NCBI RefSeq assembly: GCF_001981525.1
Contig: NZ_MPSB01000011.1
Span: forward strand, 51,038 to 115,037
Length of the DNA: 64,000 nucleotides
DNA from: Sphingomonas jeddahensis
GTDB lineage: Bacteria; Pseudomonadota; Alphaproteobacteria; Sphingomonadales; Sphingomonadaceae
Direction: 5' to 3'
Of this stretch, positions 1 through 9,220 are shown one piece after another. Each line of letters starts with the position of its first letter. Position 1 is the stretch's first letter. Made by a program: the position numbers and the translations under genes. The notes under the pieces were generated by a model, which saw nothing but the letters and a program-made list of their open reading frames with translations, was not told where the DNA came from and made no database searches.

Positions 1-161
1 CGCCCCAAGTGCGGCAGCGATGCGGGTGATTGTCATGCGGCTGTTATCGGCGGGCGCCGGTAAACGGACAATGGTCAATCTGCGATTTGGATGACCTGCA
101 TTGTAGAGCTTCGACTTGTACATGGTTGAAACCGATCGCTTGCTCCCGCATTGCTTTGCCG

Positions 162-1475
162 ATGACACCTCCCGCTGCCGAGCTGATGCGATCGCTGCCC
201 GAGGTTCACGCCTCCATCCGCATTCCCGAGGGCGCGGGGTTCTGGCGCCGATTGTTGGCGTTCGCCGGGCCGGGCTGGCTCGTCGCGGTTGGCTATATGG
301 ACCCAGGCAACTGGGCGACCGACATCGCGGGCGGCTCGGCATTCGGCTACACGTTGCTCAGCGTCATCCTGCTGTCGAACCTAATGGCGATCGTCCTTCA
401 GGCCCTGTCGGCGCGGCTCGGCGTCGGGGCAGGGCTCGATCTCGCCCAGGCTTGCCGCCGCCAATACTCACGGCCCGTGTCGCTGGTGCTGTGGGTGCTG
501 TGCGAGATTGCGATCGTCGCCTGCGACTTGGCCGAGGTGCTGGGAACGGCAATCGCGCTGAAGCTGCTGTTCGGCATGCCGCTGGTTGCGGGCGTATGCG
601 TGACGGCGCTCGACGTTTTCCTGATCTTGGCGCTGCAACGCTACGGTTTTCGCCGGTTGGAGGCGTTTGTCGCCGCGTTGTTGATCGTGATTGCAGGTTG
701 TTTCGCATTCGAGCTGTTTTGGGCGGGGCCGGATTGGAGCGCTGCGGCCGCGGGACTCGTGCCGTCGGCGGAAATCGTCAGCAACCCGCTCATGCTGTAT
801 ATCGCGATCGGCATCCTGGGTGCGACGGTGATGCCGCACAACCTCTACCTGCATTCCGCGATCGTCCAGACCCGCGCGGTAGGATCAGGGACCGCAGCCA
901 AGCGCGACGCCCTGAAGATGGCGACGATCGATTCGACCGTCAGTCTGGGGCTCGCGTTTTTCATCAACGCGGCGATCCTGGTGTTGGCGGCGGCGACCTT
1001 CCATGTCGCGGGCCGCACTGAAGTGGCGGAGATCGAAGAAGCGCACCAGCTGCTCGCGCCGATGCTGGGCGTGGGCGCAGCGAGTGCGGTGTTCGCCATC
1101 GCTCTGCTGGCGAGCGGACAGAATTCCACTGTCACCGGCACGCTCGCCGGGCAAATCGTCATGGAAGGGTTTCTCGAGATCCGCCTGCCGATGTGGTTGC
1201 GGCGGCTCATCACGCGCGGGCTGGCGATCGTTCCGGCCGTGGCAGGGGTCATCATCGCCGGTGATTCCGGCGCGACACAGTTGCTGGTGCTAAGCCAGGT
1301 GGTGCTGAGCCTCCAGTTACCGTTCGCGGTGCTGCCGCTGGTGGCGTTCACGGCAAGCAAGCGGCTGATGGGGCCGCTGGTGGCACCGTGGTGGCTGGTG
1401 GCGCTCGCCTGGGGGATCGCGGCGGTGATCGTGTGCCTGAACGGATGGATGTTGTGGGGGTTGATCGCGGGCTGA
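162..1475 (+). CDS. mntH: Nramp family divalent metal (Mn/Fe) transporter
   Basis: Inner-membrane proton-coupled importer of Mn(II) and possibly Fe(II). The 437-aa protein is almost entirely hydrophobic. It carries the two metal-site signatures of the Nramp family: D-P-G-N at about residues 47-50 in the first helix and M-P-H-N at about 224-227 in the sixth. The open frame reaches back to position 30, but those 44 residues are polar, Cys-rich and unlike the family, so the ATG at 162 is preferred. No MntR or Mur operator is recognised upstream. The gene stands alone and is followed by a repeat-containing gap. Substrate preference (Mn versus Fe) cannot be read from sequence. Confidence 0.93.
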   Translation: MTPPAAELMRSLPEVHASIRIPEGAGFWRRLLAFAGPGWLVAVGYMDPGNWATDIAGGSAFGYTLLSVILLSNLMAIVLQALSARLGVGAGLDLAQACRRQYSRPVSLVLWVLCEIAIVACDLAEVLGTAIALKLLFGMPLVAGVCVTALDVFLILALQRYGFRRLEAFVAALLIVIAGCFAFELFWAGPDWSAAAAGLVPSAEIVSNPLMLYIAIGILGATVMPHNLYLHSAIVQTRAVGSGTAAKRDALKMATIDSTVSLGLAFFINAAILVLAAATFHVAGRTEVAEIEEAHQLLAPMLGVGAASAVFAIALLASGQNSTVTGTLAGQIVMEGFLEIRLPMWLRRLITRGLAIVPAVAGVIIAGDSGATQLLVLSQVVLSLQLPFAVLPLVAFTASKRLMGPLVAPWWLVALAWGIAAVIVCLNGWMLWGLIAG

Positions 1476-1505
1476 TTGTTTGTGGAAGGCGCCAGGACGA
1501 TCGTG

Positions 1506-1677
1506 TTCACGCGAAGCCGCGAAGGAGTGATTGTTCGCGCGGAGGCGCGAAGAACGCAGAGAGGGTGCGTTCGCGGCGATCAACCGCACTTAACGAACAT
1601 GCGAACGGACGCAGTTGCCAGAAGCGAGGCGCCTGCCGCAAACGCAACGCCTTCGCGTCTTCGCGCCTTCGCGTGAA
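1506..1677. repeat. Inverted pair of GCGAAG-rich intergenic repeats
   Basis: The gap after mntH contains TTCACGCGAAGCCGCGAAGG (1506-1525). Near its other end (1650-1677) is an inverted, slightly longer version that reads CCTTCGCGTCTTCGCGCC and then TTCGCGTGAA. The two arms could pair, and the unit is internally repetitive in CGCGAAG. I see no coding signal between 1476 and 1715. It resembles the short dispersed intergenic repeats of sphingomonads and xanthomonads; its function is unknown. Confidence 0.6.
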
Positions 1678-1715
1678 CCGACAACCACGATGGCCCGAAC
1701 GAAAGCGGGCCGGCG

Positions 1716-2495
1716 TTAAGCGACCAGCCGCTCCCGCAACGCCGCGCGCCGCGCCGCGTCCACGCCCAACACCTCTTCCGCGTAGCGCTCCGTCGAACCG
1801 TACCGCTCCGCGATCGAGCGGGTGGCGGTGTGGAGGTAATCCGCATCCACCCCCATGAGCATCACGATCGCCTCGTCGGTGATCTGCGCGCCATAACGCT
1901 CGCGGATCGACTCGCCCGCCGCCGCGATGCGGCGCTGCTGGTTCCCCGCTTCGTTGGTGAGGAGGTAGTCGGCCATTACGTCATCTTCGTGCACGCCGAG
2001 CAGACGATGGAGGAGGCCCGCGGCCAGGCCGGTGCGATCCTTGCCGGCGAGGCAATGGAGGAGGCTTGCGCCATCGCGTGTTGCCAGCGCCTCGAAATAC
2101 AGGGTGAGCGAGCGGATCAGCACGTCGCGGAACGGCATGTTGACGTACAGCTTCGTCATTGCCGCCTTCGCCTCGGCGGCGGTGGTGATGCCCTGGCCCG
2201 CCTCCTCGTGGGGTGCGAGCTCGGATCCCGCAGTCTCCCCCGGCGCGAAGAGGACGAGCCCGTCGAACTCGTCATGGCGTAGGCACGGCATCGTCTGACG
2301 CTCGCTGTCGCCGCGCAAGTCAATCACCGTGGTGATGCCGAGTTCTGCGACACCGGCGAGGTCTGCTGGCGTGGCTCCGCCATGTTGCCCAGAGCGCCAG
2401 AGCACGCCCTCTTTCAGCCGGCCATCACGCGCGGCATAGCCGCCGTAATCGCGGAAGTTGTGGATGCCTTCGAAGATACGGACACGGTCTTTCAT
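1716..2495 (-). CDS. Tyrosine/serine protein phosphatase (Y_phosphatase3 family)
   Basis: Cysteine-based phosphatase of 259 aa. The CX5R active-site loop C-L-A-G-K-D-R lies at about residues 148-154 and is followed by T-G, as in the bacterial DSP/PTP-like family that includes Mycobacterium PtpB. An upstream I-D-L-R-G motif near residue 58, after the N-F-R-D segment, is also typical. No signal peptide is seen, so it is likely cytoplasmic. The ATG at 2495 is chosen over a start 10 codons upstream because family members begin close to the N-F-R-D segment. The substrate (phosphoprotein or phosphoinositide) is unknown. Its neighbours give no pathway context. Confidence 0.88.
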   Translation of the reverse strand: MKDRVRIFEGIHNFRDYGGYAARDGRLKEGVLWRSGQHGGATPADLAGVAELGITTVIDLRGDSERQTMPCLRHDEFDGLVLFAPGETAGSELAPHEEAGQGITTAAEAKAAMTKLYVNMPFRDVLIRSLTLYFEALATRDGASLLHCLAGKDRTGLAAGLLHRLLGVHEDDVMADYLLTNEAGNQQRRIAAAGESIRERYGAQITDEAIVMLMGVDADYLHTATRSIAERYGSTERYAEEVLGVDAARRAALRERLVA

Positions 2496-2550
2496 GCACG
2501 ACTCGCTAGCGCATCGGCGTGACAATGTCGCGTCGATTAAGCGAATTGGC

Positions 2551-3267
2551 TTAGGTGGCGTCGCCGTCCTTGTACTTCATCTCCAGGAACCGACCGCGCG
2601 TTTCCAGCGAATCGAGATCGCCACGCGCCAGTTCCTCGCTCATCTGGCCGATCTCGCGCTCGATCAGTTCCAGCCCTTCGACTAGCTGGCGATCGGGCGT
2701 CTTTCCGTTGCGCTCAGCCCCCCGCAGTTCGACCGGCACGCGCTGGTAGTCGCGGATGAAATCGGGCAGCTGTTCGGCCACCAGCCGGCGGATGTCCGCA
2801 CCGACCGGCGCGCCATCATCCAACGCCTGCAACTGCTTGCCGAGCGTGTCGAGCCGCAGCCCGATGCGATCCGCCACTTGCACTGCGGGGGCGGGCAGGG
2901 CGGGGCGCTGCGCGTCCAGCCAGCGCGTCGTCTGCATCGGCAGCGCCTTGAGGTCGCTCTTGACCAGCTTTTCGTGAGTGACGGGCCGTGGGCCGGGCGC
3001 GAACGCGATCGCAAGCGTCACCGCCATCATTACCAGGACGACGGCGAGCGCGCCGAAAATGCCGAGCGGCATGATCGCCAGCCCGATGATGGCCGCTGCC
3101 AGCAGAATGATGACGTTGGCAGCGCCGATGGCAGCCGCGCGCTTCGCCACGCTGCGGCGAGGCCGCGAGCGCCGCGTCGTTGCCGGCATGTCGAACGATT
3201 GCAGCCGCACGCGATCCAGCGTGCCGCGCGCGCGCGCCAGTGCCTGGTCGGTCTCGTGCGAGATCAC
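2551..3267 (-). CDS. XpaC-like membrane protein partnered with TelA
   Basis: A 238-aa protein with two adjacent hydrophobic segments (about residues 45-92), an Arg-rich stretch before them, and a long helical, charged C-terminal half. Its GTG start overlaps the telA-like stop by four bases (GTGA), so the two are translationally coupled. Genes annotated XpaC or 5-bromo-4-chloroindolyl phosphate hydrolysis protein commonly sit next to telA and have this architecture. That is the basis of the call, and the biochemical name should not be taken literally. It probably anchors the TelA partner at the membrane; that is inference. Confidence 0.65.
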   Translation of the reverse strand: MISHETDQALARARGTLDRVRLQSFDMPATTRRSRPRRSVAKRAAAIGAANVIILLAAAIIGLAIMPLGIFGALAVVLVMMAVTLAIAFAPGPRPVTHEKLVKSDLKALPMQTTRWLDAQRPALPAPAVQVADRIGLRLDTLGKQLQALDDGAPVGADIRRLVAEQLPDFIRDYQRVPVELRGAERNGKTPDRQLVEGLELIEREIGQMSEELARGDLDSLETRGRFLEMKYKDGDAT

Positions 3268-4475
3268 AGCGCCTCCAGCTTGAACGTCTCGGGCGAGGAA
3301 CCGAGCCGGTTCTGCGACGCCCCCTCTGCCCGCGCGATATAGCCGCGCGACTTTTCCACTTCGGTCGATAGCGTCGTCACCGTGGTTTTCATCGAATCGA
3401 GCGCCTTCAGCTTGAAGGTGTCGATGGCGTCCATCGTGTCATAGATGTTCTGGAACGCGCGCTGCAGCGTCTCAAGCGGCACCGCCGAGGACGATGCCTG
3501 TTCGTGGATTCGGGCGGTATTCTCGCGCAGCAGCTTGCCGGTCGAATCGATGATGTTCGCCGTGGTGGTGTTGAGCTGCGTGATCTGTTCCAGCACCAGT
3601 TTCTGGTTGGTCATCGCCTGCGCCACCGTCACCGCGGTGCGCAGCGCCGCCACGGTGGTGGTGGAGGCGCGATCGACGCCCTTGATCAGTTCGACATTGT
3701 TCTTCTTCACCAGATCCAGCGCGAGATAGCCCTGCACCGTCACCGCCATCTGCGTCAGCAGGTCCTGCGTGCGCTGGCGGGCGTAGAAGAGCGCGCTTTC
3801 GCGGATCGCCTTGGCCTTCGCCGGATCGGTCGCGTCGAGCTCGTTGGCCTTGTCCTCCAGCTTGCTGTCGAGCATCTTCGACATCTGGATCATCTGTTCC
3901 AGCTTGCCCATCGCCGACCATAGGTTCGCGCGCTCGGTATCGATCGAGGCATTGTCCATCAGCAGCTCGTCCTTGCCGGACGCGAGGCTCTTCAGGATCG
4001 AAGAAATGTGCGTCTGGCTGGACTTGTAGCTGTCGAAATAGTTGCGCGCCTTGTTGCCGAACGGGATCAGGCCGAAAAGCTTCTGCGGCGCGGTGAGATT
4101 GCCCTTCTTGCCGGGATCGAGATCTTCCACCACGCGGCGCAGCTGTGCCAGATCCTTGCCGACACCCGTCTCCTGATCCATCGCCCGCACCGGACGATCG
4201 AGGAAGCGGTTGGACTGGCCAGCGGCGTCGCGGATTTCCTTGGCGCCCATGTTGGTGATCGCATCCACCACCTTGCCGAATTCAGGGCTGTTGGCGTCAC
4301 GCTCCATCAACTGCTGGACCGCATAATCCGCGCGCTCCTCCAGCTTCGACTTCACGCCTTCCTCGACCGGCACTAGCCCGGCGGCTTTCTCGGTCGCCAC
4401 TGTCGGCACCGGATCGGGCGGTGTCAGCTTCAGCGCCGGCTCGGTCGCGGTGGTCGTGTCCGGGTTCGTCGCCAT
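3264..4475 (-). CDS. telA: TelA/KlaA family toxic-anion resistance protein
   Basis: Soluble, helix-rich 403-aa protein of the TelA family, which is linked to tellurite and other toxic-anion or membrane-stress resistance through an unknown mechanism. Recognisable parts are the Pro/Thr-rich N-terminus, the segment around L-I-P-F-G-N-K near residues 140-150, and the long C-terminal helices with conserved T-T-V-A-A-L and Q-L-N-T-T-T. The ATG at 4475 is preferred to the TTG one codon upstream. It is first in a two-gene unit with the XpaC-like gene and divergent from the TonB receptor. Chromosomal TelA homologues are widespread, so tellurite resistance itself is not implied. Confidence 0.87.
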   Translation of the reverse strand: MATNPDTTTATEPALKLTPPDPVPTVATEKAAGLVPVEEGVKSKLEERADYAVQQLMERDANSPEFGKVVDAITNMGAKEIRDAAGQSNRFLDRPVRAMDQETGVGKDLAQLRRVVEDLDPGKKGNLTAPQKLFGLIPFGNKARNYFDSYKSSQTHISSILKSLASGKDELLMDNASIDTERANLWSAMGKLEQMIQMSKMLDSKLEDKANELDATDPAKAKAIRESALFYARQRTQDLLTQMAVTVQGYLALDLVKKNNVELIKGVDRASTTTVAALRTAVTVAQAMTNQKLVLEQITQLNTTTANIIDSTGKLLRENTARIHEQASSSAVPLETLQRAFQNIYDTMDAIDTFKLKALDSMKTTVTTLSTEVEKSRGYIARAEGASQNRLGSSPETFKLEAL

Positions 4476-4596
4476 CAATGTCCTCCAACGTCCCCACCAC
4501 GATGGCGGCAGACGGGTGTTCGTTCAAGTGTATCAGGTATATAATACGCTCATGCCTGTGGCGCAAAGCCTACAGCCCGCAGGGAAACGCACGAAG

Positions 4597-4614
4597 CTGT
4601 AACAAAGCTGCCAT
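4597..4614 (+). promoter_or_regulatory. Candidate Pho box upstream of the TonB receptor
   Basis: CTGTAAC and CTGCCAT form a direct repeat of two 7-mers with an AT-rich 4-base spacer (AAAG). Each differs by one base from the PhoB half-sites CTGTCAC or CTGTCAT. The element ends about 50 bases before the receptor ATG, where an activator replacing the -35 element would sit. A separate perfect TATAAT lies at 4540-4545 inside the imperfect dyad GTATCAGGTATATAATAC; it could serve either divergent gene. This is pattern matching by eye only. Confidence 0.4.
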
Positions 4615-4664
4615 GCTGGCGGCATAGCGGCGGCGCCAGAAATCAGGATCAAAAGGGAATTACC

Positions 4665-7208
4665 ATGAACCGCGCACTTGGCGGCGGCGTCGTCGCGATG
4701 CTGCTCGCCTGCACCTCGACGGCAGCACTCGCGCAGTCCGAGCCTGCGCCGGCCGACGCTGCGAACGACATCGTCGTCACCGCGCAGCTGCGGGAACAGG
4801 GTGCGACCGAGGTGCCGATCGCGCTGAGCGTCGTCGATGACGAACAGCTCGCGCGCCTCGGCCTGTACGAATTCTCGCAGGTCGCGCGCTTCGTGCCCGG
4901 CTTCGTGGTGCAGAACCAGTCGCCCAACAACCCCGGCTTCGTGATGCGCGGCATTACGTCCGACAGCGGCACCGCGACCGAGGAACCGCGCGTGTCGGTG
5001 TTCCAGGATGGCGTGTCGATTTCCAAGTCGCGCGGCTCATACGTCGAGCTGTTCGACATGGAGCGTGTCGAGGTGGCCAAGGGCCCGCAATCGACGCTCT
5101 ACGGCCGCGGCGCGCTGATCGGCGCGGTGAACCTCGTCCAGAACAAGGCCAAGCTCGATACCTATGAAGCGGCGGGCATGGTCTCCTATGGCAATTACGA
5201 CGCGCTGATCGGCGAGGGCATGGTTAACCTGCCGGTGGGGGAGGGCATGGCGGTGCGCGTCGCCGGCCGTATTCGCCAGCGTGACGGCTATGTCGAGAAT
5301 CTGCTCGGCGGCGAGGATTTCAACTCGGTCGATACCAAGGCGATTCGCGGCAGCTTCCATGGCGAGAAGGGAGCGCTGACGTTCGACCTGATCGGCAATT
5401 ACCAGCGTGACAAGGCCGCGGGCACTGCGTTCAAGTCGATCGCCTATAACCCAACCAACCCGACGACGGGCGAAGTGATCGGTACGCGCAGCCGCTACAG
5501 CGGCGCGGCGCTGGCGCCGACGGCCGGTATCGAGAACGGCAAGGATCTCGGCCTCGATCGTCAGGTCTGGGGCATCACTGGCATCACCGGGCTGGAGCTG
5601 GGGCAGGGGCTGAACCTCACCTCCATCACCGCCTTCCGCCGCTTCGATTCGCTGGAGGTGTTCGACATCGATGGCCTGTCGCTGCCGATCCTTCAGGCCG
5701 CCGAGGACGCGCACGGCAAGCAGTTCAGCCAGGAACTGCGCCTCAACTTTGAATCCGATCGCGTCAGCGCCTTTGTCGGCGCCAGCTACTTCCACGAGGA
5801 CGGCCGCCAGCGCGTGCCCACCGCTTATGATGAGCGGATGACGCTGGCGCAGCTCGCCGGCGCGCTGAACGGTGGCGGCGCCATTCCCGGCCGTGCGGCG
5901 ACCGATCCGGCGCCCGCCGCGCTGTTCGGCAACACCGCCTTCACCCGCACGTTGCTGCAGGGCGTGGCGCAGGGCTACGGCCTGGTGCTGCCGACCGCGC
6001 TGGCGCAGGGGCTCGCGGCGAACCTCAAGCCGTCGCACGTCGAAACCAACACCAATGGTTCGCGTACCGATGCGATCGACGTCTTCGGCGACGTGACCTT
6101 CCGGCTGTCCGACCAGTTTGAGATCGGCGGCGGCCTGCGCTACACCCATGATGACAAGCGCAGCACGTACAGCGCCGCGGTGGTCAACGGCCGCTCGATC
6201 CTCGGCGGCCTGATCGGCTCGCTGACCCAACCGGCGGCGATCCGTAATCAGCTACTCGCCGGCCTCGCCACGCCGGGCGCGGCCAACATCCCGCTCTCGC
6301 CACTGTTCCCGGTCCCGCTGTTCGGCATCTCCTCGCAGCCGACCGCCGGCAATGGCGGCGTGGACAGGGCGGAGCTCGACAATGGCGGCTTCTCGTGGCG
6401 CGCCACCGCGCGTTACACGCCGAGCGACGCGGTCAACATCTACGCCACCTATGCGCGTGGCCGTCGTCCGCAGGTGCTGGCGGCCTCCGGCCCCGCCGCG
6501 CCGTTCGGGGCGGCCGAGTTCGAGGTGCTGCCGAGCGAGACGGTCGACAGCTTCGAGCTGGGCGCCAAGACCGCGCTGCTCAACCGTACCCTGTTCGCTG
6601 ACGGCTCAGTGTTCTTTTACCAGTATGACAATTTCCAGACGACGGTACTGGAGGGGACGCAGTTCATCCCGACCAACGCGGGCAAGGCCGAAAGCTACGG
6701 CTTCGAAGGCCAGCTGCGCTGGGTGCCAAGCGACGTCGTGACCCTGTTCGCGACCTATGGCTACAACCACAGCCGCTTTAAGTCCGGCATCCGTGACGGC
6801 AATCGCTTCCGCCTCTCGCCGGACCATCTCGCCTCCGCCGGCGCGATCGTCGGCGTGCCATTGGGTGCCGGCAAGATCACCTTCTCGCCCTCGGTCACCT
6901 ATCAGTCGCGCGTCTTCTTCGACGACGACAACGACCGGTCGGATCTTCAGCAGCGCCCCGGCCGGCTGGTGCCGGACAACCTCGTCGACGAGACGCAGAA
7001 GGGCTATGCGCTGGTCAACGCGCGCATCGGCTATGCCGCGCCGAACGATGCCTGGCGGCTGGAGGCGTTCATCGAGAACGCGTTTGACCAGAATTACATC
7101 ATCGATGCGGGCAATTCGGGCGACAACCTCGGCTTGCCGACGTTTATCGCCGGCACTCCGCGCTTCTACGGCGTTCAGGCGAGCTTCCGCTTCGGCGGGC
7201 GCAACTGA
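4665..7208 (+). CDS. TonB-dependent outer-membrane receptor
   Basis: An 847-aa receptor with a signal peptide ending near A-L-A-Q at about residue 24, then the TonB-box-like D-I-V-V-T-A. The plug domain follows (G-P-Q-S-T-L-Y-G-R-G at about residues 140-150), then a long beta-barrel rich in aromatic/Gly alternation. It ends F-R-F-G-G-R-N, so four residues follow the usual terminal aromatic. The start has a good ribosome site (AAAAGGGA). It is divergent from telA and has no partner genes for a known substrate such as siderophore, sugar or B12. The candidate Pho box upstream suggests a phosphate-limitation role, which is inference. Long loops between about residues 385 and 460 and 505 and 570 are presumably extracellular. 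Confidence 0.93.
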   Translation: MNRALGGGVVAMLLACTSTAALAQSEPAPADAANDIVVTAQLREQGATEVPIALSVVDDEQLARLGLYEFSQVARFVPGFVVQNQSPNNPGFVMRGITSDSGTATEEPRVSVFQDGVSISKSRGSYVELFDMERVEVAKGPQSTLYGRGALIGAVNLVQNKAKLDTYEAAGMVSYGNYDALIGEGMVNLPVGEGMAVRVAGRIRQRDGYVENLLGGEDFNSVDTKAIRGSFHGEKGALTFDLIGNYQRDKAAGTAFKSIAYNPTNPTTGEVIGTRSRYSGAALAPTAGIENGKDLGLDRQVWGITGITGLELGQGLNLTSITAFRRFDSLEVFDIDGLSLPILQAAEDAHGKQFSQELRLNFESDRVSAFVGASYFHEDGRQRVPTAYDERMTLAQLAGALNGGGAIPGRAATDPAPAALFGNTAFTRTLLQGVAQGYGLVLPTALAQGLAANLKPSHVETNTNGSRTDAIDVFGDVTFRLSDQFEIGGGLRYTHDDKRSTYSAAVVNGRSILGGLIGSLTQPAAIRNQLLAGLATPGAANIPLSPLFPVPLFGISSQPTAGNGGVDRAELDNGGFSWRATARYTPSDAVNIYATYARGRRPQVLAASGPAAPFGAAEFEVLPSETVDSFELGAKTALLNRTLFADGSVFFYQYDNFQTTVLEGTQFIPTNAGKAESYGFEGQLRWVPSDVVTLFATYGYNHSRFKSGIRDGNRFRLSPDHLASAGAIVGVPLGAGKITFSPSVTYQSRVFFDDDNDRSDLQQRPGRLVPDNLVDETQKGYALVNARIGYAAPNDAWRLEAFIENAFDQNYIIDAGNSGDNLGLPTFIAGTPRFYGVQASFRFGGRN

Positions 7209-7228
7209 CGGCCCGGCGGTCGCGCCTC

Positions 7229-7285
7229 CCGGTCCAGGAAGTCGGGGTTCAGGGTCGACAAAGGCCCGACGACCGCCTGGACCGG
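7229..7285 (+). terminator. Nested hairpin after the TonB receptor gene
   Basis: CCGGTCCAGG (7229-7238) pairs perfectly with CCTGGACCGG (7276-7285). Inside it GTCGGG (7241-7246) pairs with CCCGAC (7265-7270). The structure begins 20 bases after the receptor stop codon. There is no T-tract, so it may be a 3'-end stabiliser or a Rho-coupled terminator rather than a classic intrinsic terminator. Confidence 0.45.
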
Positions 7286-7393
7286 CGCTGCGAACGCCCA
7301 CGCCGGCCCGTATTTTCACCCCACTGGCGTTCGCGCGCGCTTTCGTCTAAGCGCGCCGCGACCCCGCGCCGGGCCGCGGCCATTCCAGGATAA

Positions 7394-9220
7394 ATGATGC
7401 AACTGCGCAACATCGCCATCATCGCGCACGTCGATCATGGCAAAACCACTCTCGTCGACCAGCTCTTCCGCCAGTCGGGCACCTTCCGAGACAACCAGCG
7501 CATCGAAGAGCGCGCGATGGATTCGAACGATCTCGAGAAGGAGCGCGGGATCACCATCCTTGCCAAGCCGACCTCGATCGAGTGGGAAGGCACGCGCATC
7601 AACATCGTCGATACGCCGGGCCACGCGGATTTCGGCGGCGAAGTGGAGCGCATCCTCTCGATGGTGGACGGCGTGATCCTGCTGGTCGACTCGTCCGAAG
7701 GCGCGATGCCGCAGACGAAGTTCGTGACCGGCAAGGCGCTGGCGCTCGGCCTGCGCCCGATCGTGGTGGTCAACAAGGTCGACCGCCCCGACCAGCGCAT
7801 CCAGGAAGTGCTGGATGAGGTGTTCGACCTGTTCGTCAGCCTCGACGCGACTGACGAGCAGCTCGACTTCCCGGTGCTCTACGCCTCGGGCCGCAATGGC
7901 TATGCCAGCGAGGATCCCGACCGCCGCGAGGGCACGCTGACCCCGCTGTTCCAGAAGATCGTCGATCACGTGCCGCCGCCGGCGCTCGACGTCGACGCGC
8001 CCTTCACCTTCCTGGTGACGCTGCTCGATCGCGACAACTTCCTGGGCCGCGTGCTGACGGGCCGCGTCACGTCGGGCACCGTGAAGGTGAATCAGCCGAT
8101 CCACGCGCTCGACATGGACGGCAAGGTGATCGAGACCGGCCGCGCCTCCAAGATCATGACCTTCCAGGGCCTCGAGCGCGTGCCGACCGACGAAGCGCGC
8201 GCGGGCGACATCATCAGCCTCGCGGGCCTCGCGGTCGCCACCGTGTCGAACACCATTGCCGACACCAGCGTCACCGAGCCGATCCAGGCGCAGCCGATCG
8301 ATCCGCCGACGCTGTCGATGCGCTTCGCCGTGAACGACTCGCCGATGGCGGGCCGCGAGGGCAGCAAGGTGACGAGCCGCATGATCCGCGACCGTCTGTT
8401 CCGCGAAGCCGAATCGAACGTCGCCATCAAGGTGACCGAATCGTCCGACCGCGACAGCTATGAAGTCGCTGGCCGCGGCGAACTTCAGCTCGGCGTGCTG
8501 ATCGAGACGATGCGCCGCGAGGGCTTCGAGCTTGGCATCAGCCGCCCGCGCGTGCTGTTCCGCGAAGACGAGAACGGCAAGCGCACCGAGCCGTACGAGA
8601 CCGTCATCATCGACGTGGACGAGGAATATTCGGGCACGGTCGTGGAGAAGATGAACCTGCGCAAGGCCGAGATGACCGACATGCGCCCGTCGGGTGGCGG
8701 CAAGACGCGCATCACCTTCTCCGCGCCCTCGCGCGGCATGATCGGCTACCATGGCGAGTTCCTGTCGGACACGCGCGGTACCGGCATCATGAACCGGCTG
8801 TTTGAAAAGTATGGCCCGCACAAGGGCGCGATCGAGGGCCGCAAGAACGGCGTGCTGATCTCCAACGGCGCTGGCGAGGCACAGGGCTATGCGCTTGGCC
8901 CGCTTGAGGCTCGCGGCATCTTGTTCGTCGGCCATGGTGAGGCGCTCTATGAGGGCATGATCATCGGCGAAAACGCCAAGACGGAAGACCTCGAGGTCAA
9001 CCCGATGAAGGCCAAGCAGCTGACCAATTTCCGCGCGTCGGGCGGCAAAGACGATGCGATCCGTCTCACCCCGCCGAAGAAGATGACGCTGGAACAGGCG
9101 ATTGCGTACATCGACGACGACGAGATGGTCGAGGTGACCCCCAAGACGATCCGTCTGCGCAAGCGCTTCCTCGATCCGAACGAGCGCAAGCGCAACAAGC
9201 GGTCCGCCGAAGCGGCGTGA
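7394..9220 (+). CDS. typA: Ribosome-associated translational GTPase TypA/BipA
   Basis: A 608-aa translation-factor GTPase that binds the ribosome and is needed under stress and for 50S assembly at low temperature. G-domain motifs are clear: A-H-V-D-H-G-K-T (about 11-18), R-G-I-T, D-T-P-G-H, and N-K-V-D. EF-G-like domains follow, and the C-terminal TypA-specific domain contains the G-x-x-G-Y-H-G-E-F region. Length matches the family (about 605-615). ATG at 7394 and ATG at 7397 are both possible; an AGGA lies just upstream. Its stop overlaps the GTG start of the oxidoreductase by four bases. Confidence 0.97.
   Translation: MMQLRNIAIIAHVDHGKTTLVDQLFRQSGTFRDNQRIEERAMDSNDLEKERGITILAKPTSIEWEGTRINIVDTPGHADFGGEVERILSMVDGVILLVDSSEGAMPQTKFVTGKALALGLRPIVVVNKVDRPDQRIQEVLDEVFDLFVSLDATDEQLDFPVLYASGRNGYASEDPDRREGTLTPLFQKIVDHVPPPALDVDAPFTFLVTLLDRDNFLGRVLTGRVTSGTVKVNQPIHALDMDGKVIETGRASKIMTFQGLERVPTDEARAGDIISLAGLAVATVSNTIADTSVTEPIQAQPIDPPTLSMRFAVNDSPMAGREGSKVTSRMIRDRLFREAESNVAIKVTESSDRDSYEVAGRGELQLGVLIETMRREGFELGISRPRVLFREDENGKRTEPYETVIIDVDEEYSGTVVEKMNLRKAEMTDMRPSGGGKTRITFSAPSRGMIGYHGEFLSDTRGTGIMNRLFEKYGPHKGAIEGRKNGVLISNGAGEAQGYALGPLEARGILFVGHGEALYEGMIIGENAKTEDLEVNPMKAKQLTNFRASGGKDDAIRLTPPKKMTLEQAIAYIDDDEMVEVTPKTIRLRKRFLDPNERKRNKRSAEAA

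Noticed and set aside
1..36. A minus-strand ATG at 36 opening a short frame leaving the window.
   Set aside because: Only 12 codons are visible, with no ribosome site and no recognisable family, so a divergent gene cannot be supported.
5037..6230. A 397-codon minus-strand frame inside the TonB receptor gene.
   Set aside because: Low-complexity antisense shadow; no family resemblance.
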